From: Planctomycetia bacterium
GTDB lineage: Bacteria > Planctomycetota > Planctomycetia > Pirellulales > UBA1268
Direction of reading: 5' to 3'
Assembly (NCBI GenBank): GCA_026401035.1
Contig: JAPLNR010000056.1
Location: 1-64,000, forward strand
Length of the DNA stretch: 64,000 nucleotides
In this document: positions 25,321 through 33,216 of the stretch, piece after piece
Position numbering within the stretch: position 1 is the first letter of the stretch
How the letters are laid out: every line of letters starts with the position of its first letter
Translations under genes and position numbers: made by a program
Notes under the pieces: generated by a model
The model's input: the letters and a program-made list of their open reading frames with translations, nothing else
Databases searched by the model: none
Told to the model about the DNA's origin: nothing

Positions 25321-25478
25321 TGCTGCCCTGTGCAAATTTCCAGGATTGGTCGCCGGGACGGCAGAACTCGCGTCGCGTGGATTTTACGCACCGGGGTCGT
25401 GCGGCGATGCTGTTCTCAACAGAGCGAAAATTCCAAATGCTCCTCGAGCTTCTGCCGATCCCGGCTCCTCAGCATCGT
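25321..25478 (+). repeat. Dispersed repeat, copy C
   Basis: This copy reads TGCTGCCCTGTGC, GGATTGGTCGCCGGGACGGC, AGAACTCGCGTCGCGTGG, CACCGGGGTCGTGCGGC, then CCAAATGCTCCTCGAGCTTC, GCCGATCCCGGCTCCTCAGC. It is nearly identical in its ends to copy B at 18060-18214, and the middle varies. It lies in the 334-base gap (25251-25584) between converging lpxA and the sigma-54 activator gene. Confidence 0.85.
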
Positions 25479-25486
25479 CGGAAAGG

Positions 25487-25510
25487 AGGACGGGCTTCAG
25501 CCTGTCATGG
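25487..25510 (-). repeat. Short palindromic repeat, third copy
   Basis: The complement of this stretch reads CCATGACAGGCTGAAGCCCG followed by TCCT. It matches the core of the two repeats at 44264-44340 and 44488-44565. The core folds as GACAGGCT/AGCCCGTC. It sits directly after dispersed repeat copy C. Confidence 0.6.
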
Positions 25511-25584
25511 TGCTGCCCTGTGCCGACAGCCAGCTTTGCCCGCCCCCGGCGGCGAACCACCACGAGGCGTTCGTGAGCAGCGTT

Positions 25585-26787
25585 CTACGTCCCGTCGGGA
25601 TCTGGCTCTGCTTCTTCGCCGCCTCCACCCAGGCCGTAGCGTTGCAGTTTTCTGCGGAGCACGGAACGGTCGATGCCCAGCAGTTTCGCAGCGAGCGACT
25701 TGTTCTGCATGGTGGCGGCCAGAGTCCGCTCGAGATGCAGCCGCTCCACATCGGCCAGAGTGAGCCACGACGCATCGGCTTCCGCGGCCTGCCCCCCCGC
25801 GGCGGGTTGTGCCGGCACGGCATCGGCCGCCGGCCGTAACGCCGCCTGCACCATGGGCTCGACACGAAAGACACCCGGCACGGCCGTGGTCGAGAGAATT
25901 CCCTGTGCGGCAGCCTGCACGAGCTGCGACACATTGCCGATCCCGGGCACCGTGGAACCGGCTGCCGGCATGCCGAGTTGATCAGCGGGACCGCCCGCCG
26001 TCAGGAACCCGGTCAATGCGTCCGGCTCGATCTCGTCGCCGGACGAAAACATCACGGCCCGTTCAAGCACGTTTTCCAGTTCGCGGACGTTGCCGGGCCA
26101 GGCATAGCCCTGCAGCACCTCGATTGCGGGTGCGGAAAGCATGCACATCGGCAGGCCATGCCGGGCGGCCAGTTCCGCCAGATACCTGGCGGCCAGCACG
26201 GGAATGTCTTCCGGGCGGTCCTTGAGCGGCAGCGTCCGGATCGTGACCACGTTCAAGCGGTAATAGAGATCGTCACGGAAGCGGCCTTCGCTCACCTCGC
26301 GACCGAGGTCGCGATTCGTGGCGGCCACCACCCGGACATTGACCGGAATTTCATCGTGGCTGCCGACGGGCACCACCGTGCGCTGCTGCAACACGCGCAG
26401 GAGTTTTGCCTGCAGTTCCAGTTCCATCTCACCGAGTTCGTCGAGGAAGATCGTGCCGCCTTCTGCCGCCCGGAAGCAGCCGAGCGTCGAGGAGGTCGCG
26501 CCGGTGAACGAGCCCTTTACGTGACCGAACATATGGCTGGCAAACAGCGTGCCCGTGGTCACGGCACAATCAACCGGGATGAACGGCTTCGAGGCCCGCT
26601 TGCCACTCGCATGAATGGCCCGCGCGATCAGTTCCTTGCCCGTGCCGCTGGGACCGAGGATCAGCACGCTCGACTGGTGTGCGGCGACCAGCTCGATGGT
26701 GCGCCGGACCTGTTCCGCCCAGGGCGAAACGCCGACGATCCGTTCCACGCCGTACGACACGCTTCGTTGGTGGTGGGCCACTGCCAT
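25585..26787 (-). CDS. Sigma-54-dependent transcriptional activator without receiver domain
   Basis: About 400 residues from Met at 26787. The AAA+ domain begins RIVGVSPWAEQVRRTIELVA. Walker A is GPSGTGKE, the sigma-54 contact loop is GSFTGA (the usual GAFTGA with Ser at position 2), Walker B is GGTIFLDELGEM, and the sensor region is RDDLYYRLNVVTI followed by YAWPGNVRELENVLERAV. A linker rich in Ala, Gly and Pro leads to a Fis-type helix-turn-helix (LHLERTLAATMQNKSLAAKL). There is almost nothing before the AAA+ domain, so activity may be set by expression or a partner protein, as in PspF-type activators. It is divergent from the binding-protein/Wsp operon and is a candidate regulator of it. 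No convincing sigma-54 promoter was found in the shared region. Confidence 0.85.
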   Translation of the reverse strand: MAVAHHQRSVSYGVERIVGVSPWAEQVRRTIELVAAHQSSVLILGPSGTGKELIARAIHASGKRASKPFIPVDCAVTTGTLFASHMFGHVKGSFTGATSSTLGCFRAAEGGTIFLDELGEMELELQAKLLRVLQQRTVVPVGSHDEIPVNVRVVAATNRDLGREVSEGRFRDDLYYRLNVVTIRTLPLKDRPEDIPVLAARYLAELAARHGLPMCMLSAPAIEVLQGYAWPGNVRELENVLERAVMFSSGDEIEPDALTGFLTAGGPADQLGMPAAGSTVPGIGNVSQLVQAAAQGILSTTAVPGVFRVEPMVQAALRPAADAVPAQPAAGGQAAEADASWLTLADVERLHLERTLAATMQNKSLAAKLLGIDRSVLRRKLQRYGLGGGGEEAEPDPDGT

Positions 26788-26987
26788 GCGCTCTCGCTCG
26801 GCGAAAATCAAATCCAGGGAACCCCGGCCGTCCCGACGACGGACCGCCAACACTTCTCAAAACCCTTGTTGGCAGGATATCGGGAACCTTCCGCGAATGC
26901 CAATAACTCTGGCAGTTTATGCCGATTTTTCTGGATTTGGGGATCCCGGGAAAAATTTCGGTGCTGCCTGTCGCCCGGAGGGGAAAG
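26788..26987. other. Divergent regulatory gap between sigma-54 activator and Wsp operon
   Basis: Two hundred bases that should contain both divergent promoters. The section near 26900-26960 is AT-richer than its surroundings. A perfect hairpin GCCGGGC-7 nt-GCCCGGC lies just inside the following gene, at about 27008-27028, between the two possible start codons. I did not find a match to a known riboswitch or a correctly spaced sigma-54 promoter. Confidence 0.3.
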
Positions 26988-28436
26988 ATGGGCAAAGATT
27001 GCATTGGCCGGGCAGGTTTCGCCCGGCGGTCCTCGGAACGGCCCTTTCTGGTTGCAGTTGCATACATGCGCACCCTTCCCCCATCGCCAGACGACCACCC
27101 GGCCGGCCCCGCGGCCACGGACGGCTTCCTCCGCACCGGCGGCCAAAGCCGATTCTGGAACCGCCTGCTCCTGATCGGCCTCGCCATGGTTGCCGGCCTC
27201 GTGTGGTTCGGACTCGATCGGTTGCTGGTGGATCGCAGCCCGATCGTCGTCGGCATCCTGCATTCGCAGACCGGATCGATGGCCGTGAGCGAAAAATCGA
27301 TGATCGACGCCGAGGTGCTCGCGCTCGAGGAGATCAACCAGGCCGGAGGCCTCCTCGGCAGGCAGGTGCGCTGGGTGATCGCCGACGGGGCTTCCGATTG
27401 GCCGACGTTTGCCAGGCAGGCGGAGAAACTCATCCGCGACGACAAGGCCCGCGTGGTCTTTGGCTGCTGGACGAGCGCCAGCCGCAAGAGCGTGCTGCCG
27501 GTGTTCGAAGCCGCCGACCACCTGCTCGTCTACCCGATGGCCTACGAGGGTCTCGAGCAGTCTCCCAACATCGTCTACGTGGGCGCTTCGCCAAACCAGC
27601 AGATCACGCCGGCCGTGCAGTGGTGCCACGACACGCTGGGCGCCCGTCGCTTCTTCCTGGTGGGCTCCGACTACATCTGGCCGCACTGCGTCAACGCCAT
27701 CATCTCCGACCAGCTCACCGGCCTCGGCGACGAACGCGTCGGCGAGATCTACATCCCGTTTGGCAGCACCGATGTCGACGCAGCGGTGCGGGCGATCGTG
27801 GCCGCCAAGCCCGACGTCGTGCTCAGCAGCGTGGTCGGCGACTCGGCCCTGGCGTTCGCAAAGAAACTTCGTGCCGCCGGGATTCGTCCCGAGCAGATGC
27901 CGGTCATGACCTTCGCCATCGGGGAAAACGAACTCCGCACGACGGCCCGTGACGACTTCGCGGGAAACTACGCCGCCTGGAACTATTTCCAGAGCATCGA
28001 CCGCCCGGAAAACCAGGCTTTTGTCCGGAGTTTCAAGGCCCGCTACGGCAGCGACCGTTCCACGTCGGACGTCATCGAGGCTTCCTACAACAGCGTGAAA
28101 CTCTGGGCACAGGCGGTGCGGGAAGCCGGCACGACCGACGTTCGCCAGGTGCGCAATGCCCTGCGGCAGCAGAGCCTCAACGCCCCCGAGGGGATCATCG
28201 TCGTCGACCCCGCCACGCAGCACACCTGGCGGCCCGTGTCGATCGGCCGAATCCGCCCGGATGGCCAGTTCGATATTGTCTGGACGAGCCGGACGGCAGT
28301 CCGCCCCGTTCCCTTCCCGATCTCACGTTCCCGACAGGAATGGGAGGCGTTCGTCGACAAGCTCCACCGCGACTGGGGCGGGCAATGGGAAAACACCACG
28401 GTCAAACCGAGCACCGCAAGGAGCACCGTCCGCTAG
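26988..28436 (+). CDS. Membrane-anchored urea/amide-type periplasmic binding protein
   Basis: A 482-residue protein from ATG 26988, chosen because GGAGGGG lies just upstream; ATG 27066 (MRTLPPSPDD, 456 residues) is an alternative. One hydrophobic helix (LLLIGLAMVAGLVWFGLDRL) precedes a type I periplasmic binding domain starting IVVGILHSQTGSMAVSEKS. With EEINQAGGLLGRQV, VVFGCWTSASRKSVLPVFE and VGSDYIWPHCVNAI it matches the UrtA/FmdD/AmiC group, which binds urea or short-chain amides. No permease or ATPase genes are present. The wspA start is only 21 bases after its stop, so the protein probably feeds ligand information to the chemoreceptor instead of a transporter. The ligand is inferred from family only. 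Confidence 0.8.
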   Translation: MGKDCIGRAGFARRSSERPFLVAVAYMRTLPPSPDDHPAGPAATDGFLRTGGQSRFWNRLLLIGLAMVAGLVWFGLDRLLVDRSPIVVGILHSQTGSMAVSEKSMIDAEVLALEEINQAGGLLGRQVRWVIADGASDWPTFARQAEKLIRDDKARVVFGCWTSASRKSVLPVFEAADHLLVYPMAYEGLEQSPNIVYVGASPNQQITPAVQWCHDTLGARRFFLVGSDYIWPHCVNAIISDQLTGLGDERVGEIYIPFGSTDVDAAVRAIVAAKPDVVLSSVVGDSALAFAKKLRAAGIRPEQMPVMTFAIGENELRTTARDDFAGNYAAWNYFQSIDRPENQAFVRSFKARYGSDRSTSDVIEASYNSVKLWAQAVREAGTTDVRQVRNALRQQSLNAPEGIIVVDPATQHTWRPVSIGRIRPDGQFDIVWTSRTAVRPVPFPISRSRQEWEAFVDKLHRDWGGQWENTTVKPSTARSTVR

Positions 28437-28457
28437 AGCGGCGGCCGGGAGAGCGAC

Positions 28458-30518
28458 ATGACACGCATGACACGCATCGACAGCGACACCCGCTCACCCG
28501 ACAATTCCATGCAGCGCTCGATCGCCGGCCGTCTGCTCTTCTGGTTTCTCGTGATCGCGCTCATTCCCTGCGCCATCCTTACGGCCATCACCGCCCGCAT
28601 CGCCACGCGGGCCCTCGAAAACTCAGTCCGCAACAACCTCGTGCAAATCGCCGCCGCCAAGGCGAATGAACTCGAAGCCTATGCGCTCGAGCGTGTCCGC
28701 GACGGCACGGCGCTGGCCCGCGCACCGACGCTGGTTCAGGCGGCCAAAGAACTTGCCGCGGCCAGCGCCGCCGAGCCTGACGCCCCCCCGGCGAAGCGGG
28801 GGGAAAAACTCTCCTGGGCAGCGCTCGAATTCGAGCCCTTCCTCGGCTACGTGGCCAAGTCATTCGACTATTCGCAACTGCTTGTGATCGATCCGCAGGG
28901 GCAGATCCTCTTCTCGCTCGAAGAGACGTTCCCCGTGGGATCGACGCTGCTCTCGGGCGGCCTGGCCTCCTCGGAGCTGACCCTGGCCTTCGATCGATCC
29001 CGCACGCTGCTCCAGTCGGAACTCTCCGGCTTTCAGACCTACGGTGGCTCCCAGCAACCGCTCGCCTTTGTCACGAGCCCGATCTTCGACGAGGGCCGGG
29101 TGATCGGCGTGCTGGCCATGGGACTGGGGCCGCAGCGGATCTGGCAGGTGCTCTCCGATCTGAGCGGGCTGGGCGAAACGGGTGAGATCGTCACCGGGCA
29201 GCGGAACGGCGAAAACATCATGGTGACATCGCCGCTGCGACACGCACCGGACGCGGCCTTCAGGATGCAGATTCCGCTCGGTGGTGATCAGGCAAGCGCC
29301 ACGCTACGGGCCGCCAGCGGCGACCGTGGCTACGGCACCGTCCGCGACTATCGCGGCGAGCAGGTCGTGGCCTCCTGGTGCTATCTCCCCAGCTTTCGCT
29401 GGGGCATGAACGTCAAGCAGGATGCCAGCGAGGCGTTCGCCCTCATCAATTTTCAGCGGCTGGCGATCATCGCGCTGTCGCTGGCGACGATCCTCGGCGT
29501 CACGCTCGCGGCGCTCGTCGTGGCCCGCACGATCTCCAATCCGATCCGCACCGCCGTGGCCGTCGCCAAGCAGGTGGCCGGCGGCGACCTGCGGGCCAAC
29601 GTCGGTGTCACCTCCGACGACGAGACGGGCGCGCTGCTGGCGGCCATCCAGACGATGACCAACGACCTGCGGGGCCTGATCGGCCGAATCCAAAAGTCTT
29701 CGGTGGCCTTGATCTCGACCGCCACCGCGATCCAGGCCACCAGCAGCGAGCAGCAGCAGGTGATCGCCGACTACGGTGCCTCGACCAGCGAAGCCGTGGC
29801 TGCCGTCAAGGAAATCTCGGTCACCAGCCAGGAACTGGTGCGGACGATGACCGAGGTGAACGACATGGCCGCCCACACCGGCGACATGGCGGCCGAGGGC
29901 CGCGGCAATCTCACCAACATGGCCACCACGATGCGGCAGCTCGCGGAAAGCACCTCGTCGTTCGGCGCAAAGCTCGGGGTGATCAGCGAACGTGCCGCCA
30001 ACATCAACCTCGCGGTGACCACGATCACGAAGGTGGCCGACCAGACGAACCTGCTCTCGATCAATGCGGCCATCGAGGCCGAGAAGGCGGGTGAATACGG
30101 CCTCGGATTTCTTGTCGTGGCCCGCGAGATCCGCCGCCTCGCCGACCAGACGGCCGTCGCCTCGCTCGACATCGAGCGGATGGTGAAGGAGATGCAATAC
30201 AGCGTGTCCGCCGGCGTGATGGAGATGGACAAGTTTGCCGAGCAGGTCCGCGGGGGTGTCCGCGAAATCGCCGACATCTCTGAAAAACTCGGCGAAATCA
30301 TCACGGCCGTGCAGGGCATCTCCGGCCGGTTCGGGCAGGTGACCGAGGGCATGCGGGCGCAGTCGCAGGGAGCCGACCAGATTCGCGAAGCGATGGTGCG
30401 GCTCGCCGAGGGTGCGTCGCGAACCGCGTCGTCGCTCAACGAGTTCAACGGCGCGACGATCCACCTGCGTGAGGCCGTGGGTGACCTCAAGGAGGAAGTG
30501 TCGCGCTTCACGATCTGA
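28458..30518 (+). CDS. wspA: Methyl-accepting chemoreceptor, WspA-like
   Basis: A 686-residue receptor. TM1 is at about 24-47 (LLFWFLVIALIPCAILTAIT), a large periplasmic dCache-like sensor domain spans about 50-330, and TM2 lies at about 337-357. The HAMP segment (ISNPIRTAVAVAKQVAGGDL) and a long cytoplasmic coiled coil follow. The signalling tip reads TNLLSINAAIEAEKAGEYG then LGFLVVAREIRRLADQTAVA, which closely resembles WspA of the surface-sensing Wsp system. It is preceded by GGGAGA. It should control the CheA-type kinase WspE through the two CheW proteins encoded next. The binding-protein gene immediately upstream suggests indirect ligand sensing. Confidence 0.9.
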   Translation: MTRMTRIDSDTRSPDNSMQRSIAGRLLFWFLVIALIPCAILTAITARIATRALENSVRNNLVQIAAAKANELEAYALERVRDGTALARAPTLVQAAKELAAASAAEPDAPPAKRGEKLSWAALEFEPFLGYVAKSFDYSQLLVIDPQGQILFSLEETFPVGSTLLSGGLASSELTLAFDRSRTLLQSELSGFQTYGGSQQPLAFVTSPIFDEGRVIGVLAMGLGPQRIWQVLSDLSGLGETGEIVTGQRNGENIMVTSPLRHAPDAAFRMQIPLGGDQASATLRAASGDRGYGTVRDYRGEQVVASWCYLPSFRWGMNVKQDASEAFALINFQRLAIIALSLATILGVTLAALVVARTISNPIRTAVAVAKQVAGGDLRANVGVTSDDETGALLAAIQTMTNDLRGLIGRIQKSSVALISTATAIQATSSEQQQVIADYGASTSEAVAAVKEISVTSQELVRTMTEVNDMAAHTGDMAAEGRGNLTNMATTMRQLAESTSSFGAKLGVISERAANINLAVTTITKVADQTNLLSINAAIEAEKAGEYGLGFLVVAREIRRLADQTAVASLDIERMVKEMQYSVSAGVMEMDKFAEQVRGGVREIADISEKLGEIITAVQGISGRFGQVTEGMRAQSQGADQIREAMVRLAEGASRTASSLNEFNGATIHLREAVGDLKEEVSRFTI

Positions 30519-30603
30519 TCTGCTGCGGTACGGTCTAACCAGGGCCTTGTCCGCGCCAAGACCGGTTCACATTCCGAAGCCAGACAGCACTTCCACCGGA
30601 ACC

Positions 30604-31122
30604 ATGCAAATCCTCACCTTCACCGTTGCCGGCCAGCCGTGCGCGATCGAGTCGCGCAGCGTGATCGAGGTGCTGCCGTTGGTGCCGGCCCGGCCGATTC
30701 CGCTCATGCCCGACTACGTCCGCGGCATCTTCACCTACCGCGGACGCCTCGTGCCCCTGATCGACCTGGGCCGCCGGTTTGCCGTCGGCCACGAGGCTGC
30801 GGGGGCGGGCCGCGAGCGGCTGAGCACGCGGGTGATCGTGGTCGAATTCGTGCCGCCGGGCGCGAGTCCTGCGGAGCCCGTGCGGCTGGGATTGATCGCC
30901 GAAAACGTCGTCTCGATCCGTTCGGCCGACAACGCGGACAGTTCGATTCCGGCCCTTGAGCTAGGGCATGCCCCCTTTCTCGGCCGGTTGCTGCGGCTGG
31001 GCGGACAGACGGTGCAGATGATCGCGGTGGACCGGCTGCTGCCCCGCGATCTGCTCACCGGACTATTTCCGGCGGCAGCCAGAGCCGAGGATGGACTCCC
31101 GGAGGAACCGCGGGTCCCATGA
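30604..31122 (+). CDS. wspB: CheW-like coupling protein, WspB-like
   Basis: A 172-residue single CheW domain starting MQILTFTVAGQPCAIESRSV. Typical signatures are VRGIFTYRGRLVPLIDLGRRF near residues 40-60 and the final FLGRLLRLGGQTVQMIAVDRL. CheW proteins link receptor tips to the CheA kinase. It is the first of two CheW genes in the operon, and its last four bases overlap the start of the methyltransferase gene. The assignment as WspB instead of WspD follows gene order and the lack of the Cys-rich N-terminus. Confidence 0.88.
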   Translation: MQILTFTVAGQPCAIESRSVIEVLPLVPARPIPLMPDYVRGIFTYRGRLVPLIDLGRRFAVGHEAAGAGRERLSTRVIVVEFVPPGASPAEPVRLGLIAENVVSIRSADNADSSIPALELGHAPFLGRLLRLGGQTVQMIAVDRLLPRDLLTGLFPAAARAEDGLPEEPRVP

Positions 31123-32489
31123 CGAGCCTCAACACACCGAATCAAACTCGCCCTACGAGCCCTCCCCCCGCGACCACCGCGGCCGCGGCGGAGGAGCTGC
31201 TGCAGCGTTGGATTGGACTCGATCCGACCACGATCGGTTCGGCCGCGATCCAGCGAGCAGTGCGTGTCCGCATGACGGCGCTGGGCCTCGACGACATGGC
31301 GGCATTCACCGCTTTGGCGCTGCGGGACTCGGCGGAGCGGGATCAGCTCGTCGAAGAGATCGTCGTCGCCGAGAGCTGGTTCTTTCGCGACCGGCAGGTG
31401 TTCGATTTCGTCCGCCGGTTTGCCTGCACGCTGGCGGCGCTCCCCCACCGCCAGCCGGTGCGAATCCTGAGCGTGCCGTGCGCATCGGGCGAGGAGCCCT
31501 ATTCGGTGGCGATGGACCTCCTCGATGCCGGCCTGGCACCGGCACAGTTCGCGATCGATGCCGTCGACGTCAGCCACGCGTCGCTGGGGCGGGCCCGGCA
31601 GGGCTCCTATTCGGCCAATGCCTTCCGCAATGCCGACCTCTCCTTCCGCGACCGCTGGTTTCGCAGCGAAGGCGGGGTTTCCGTGCTCGACGAGACGGTG
31701 CGCCGCTGCGTGCACTTCGCCTGGGGCAACCTGCTCGAGGAGTCGCTCGTCGCCGACACGCTGCACTCGGGCCGCGGACCGTACGACGTCATCTTCTGCC
31801 GAAACCTGCTGATCTACCTGACACCCGCCGCCCGCGTCCACGCCGAGCAGTCGCTCTCCCGGCTCCTGAAGCCCGACGGTGTGCTCGTGCTCGGCGCCGC
31901 CGAGCCGCCGATCATGAAGGGGGATTGGATTCCCGCCGGCGACAACTCGATCTTCGCCCTGCGCCGCGGTGTGCGGGCGGGTTCGACCGGTAGCCGCCCG
32001 CACGCCGTGGCCCCGCCGATAGCGGCCACCCGCCGCCGGGCCGAAACGGCCGCTGCGACGAAAAGCGTGGTCCGCCGCCCGGAGGCTCCGGTCGCCCAGG
32101 CCACGCCCGTGAGAGCCGACACCCCCGCACGGGCCGACACCGCCACGCCGGCCGAGCCGTTGCCGCTCCCGCTCGACGACGTGCTGCAGGCAGCCGGCGC
32201 GATGGCCAACGCCCGGCGGTTCAGCGACGCCCTCGCCTTCTGCGAGGAGCAGGGAAAGCGGCTCGGCCCCTCTCCCGAACTCTTCTTCCTGATGGGCATG
32301 CTTCACCAGTCGGCCGGGGATCTCGACCGCGCTGAGGGCTGCTTCCACAAAACCCTCTATCTCGACGGTAGCCACGAGGAGGCGCTGCTGGCGTTGGCGC
32401 TGCTGGCGGCCCAGCGCGGTGATGCGGCCATGGCGGCCAATTATCGCCAGTCGGCAACGCGGGCCCTCGCCCGGAAGGGTGCCTCATGA
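31119..32489 (+). CDS. wspC: Chemotaxis methyltransferase CheR with TPR tail, WspC-like
   Basis: A 456-residue protein. Residues ~25-95 form the CheR N-terminal helical domain ending VVAESWFFRDRQVF. The SAM-binding Rossmann part includes VRILSVPCASGEEPYSVAMD, FAIDAVDVSH and VIFCRNLLIYLTP. An Ala/Pro-rich linker (about 300-345) connects to TPR repeats (LFFLMGMLHQSAGDLDRAEG, LALLAAQRGDAAMAANY). This CheR-TPR layout is typical of WspC. It should methylate glutamates of the WspA receptor, opposed by WspF. It overlaps both neighbours by four bases, so translation is coupled. Confidence 0.9.
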   Translation: MTSLNTPNQTRPTSPPPATTAAAAEELLQRWIGLDPTTIGSAAIQRAVRVRMTALGLDDMAAFTALALRDSAERDQLVEEIVVAESWFFRDRQVFDFVRRFACTLAALPHRQPVRILSVPCASGEEPYSVAMDLLDAGLAPAQFAIDAVDVSHASLGRARQGSYSANAFRNADLSFRDRWFRSEGGVSVLDETVRRCVHFAWGNLLEESLVADTLHSGRGPYDVIFCRNLLIYLTPAARVHAEQSLSRLLKPDGVLVLGAAEPPIMKGDWIPAGDNSIFALRRGVRAGSTGSRPHAVAPPIAATRRRAETAAATKSVVRRPEAPVAQATPVRADTPARADTATPAEPLPLPLDDVLQAAGAMANARRFSDALAFCEEQGKRLGPSPELFFLMGMLHQSAGDLDRAEGCFHKTLYLDGSHEEALLALALLAAQRGDAAMAANYRQSATRALARKGAS

Positions 32490-33199
32490 GCACGCCGCTC
32501 CAGGTCATCGAAGCACCGATGGAGGATTGCTGGCGACGCATCGGCGTGGTCGGTGACCGCAGTTGTCCCGAACTCGAGACGTACATCCACTGCCGCAACT
32601 GCCCGGTGATGGCCGATGCCGCCCGCGCGTTCTTCGACCGGCAGGCGCCGGAGGGCTACCTCGAGTCGTGGAGTCGCATCCTCGAGGAGCCGGAGGTCGT
32701 CGTCGACCCCGACGCAACGAGCGTGCTCGTCTTTCGGCTCGACCGCGAATGGCTCTCGCTCCCGGCCACCGCCCTGATCGAGGTGACGCCGCTCCGACCG
32801 CTGCATCGCGTGCCGCACCGCACGGCCGGCGTGCTCCAGGGGCTCGTCAACGTCCGCGGCCAGCTGCAACTCTGCGTGTCGCTGCACGGCCTGCTCGGAC
32901 TCGAAGGCCGGCCGTCGTTCGAGCCAACCGCACCGGACAACGACGCTCCAATCTCGACCGCCCGGCTGCTGGTGGTCGAGCGCAACGGCAGCCAGGGTGA
33001 CGACCGGTGGGTGTTCGGCGTCGACGAGGTGGCTGGCGTGCAGCGGGTGCTCCGTTCGGCATTGCGGTCCGTCCCCTCGACGGTGAGCCAGTCGAGCACA
33101 CGGTACTGCCAGGCGCTCTTCGACTGGCAGGGGCAGGCCGTCGGCCTGCTCGACGAGTCCCGCGTATTCGACGGGCTCCGGGATTCGATCGGGAGCTAG
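32486..33199 (+). CDS. wspD: CheW-like coupling protein with Cys-rich N-terminus, WspD-like
   Basis: A 237-residue protein. The first 45 residues carry four cysteines (Cys15, Cys27, Cys36, Cys39) in DCWRRIGVVGDRSC and HCRNCPV, an arrangement I know from WspD and which could bind a metal or mediate contacts. The CheW domain follows from about residue 70 (SVLVFRLDREWLSLPATALI, GLVNVRGQLQLCVSLHGLLG). It lies between the CheR and CheA genes and overlaps the former by four bases. Confidence 0.88.
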   Translation: MSTPLQVIEAPMEDCWRRIGVVGDRSCPELETYIHCRNCPVMADAARAFFDRQAPEGYLESWSRILEEPEVVVDPDATSVLVFRLDREWLSLPATALIEVTPLRPLHRVPHRTAGVLQGLVNVRGQLQLCVSLHGLLGLEGRPSFEPTAPDNDAPISTARLLVVERNGSQGDDRWVFGVDEVAGVQRVLRSALRSVPSTVSQSSTRYCQALFDWQGQAVGLLDESRVFDGLRDSIGS

Positions 33200-33216
33200 T
33201 GGCAAAGGAGCGTTTC

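Noticed and set aside
24105-25391. Upstream extension of the small TPR gene over lpxA
   Set aside because: The strong Shine-Dalgarno and TPR homology begin at 24104. The upstream part is antisense to lpxA and to dispersed repeat C.
26870-26990. Possible sigma-54 promoter (TGGCAG...TATGCC near 26910)
   Set aside because: The GG and GC dinucleotides are two bases too close for a -24/-12 promoter, and no other correctly spaced pair was found.
26940-27030. Possible c-di-GMP riboswitch ahead of the binding-protein/Wsp operon
   Set aside because: A GC hairpin is present, but the conserved GEMM core sequences could not be matched by eye. A covariance-model search would decide.
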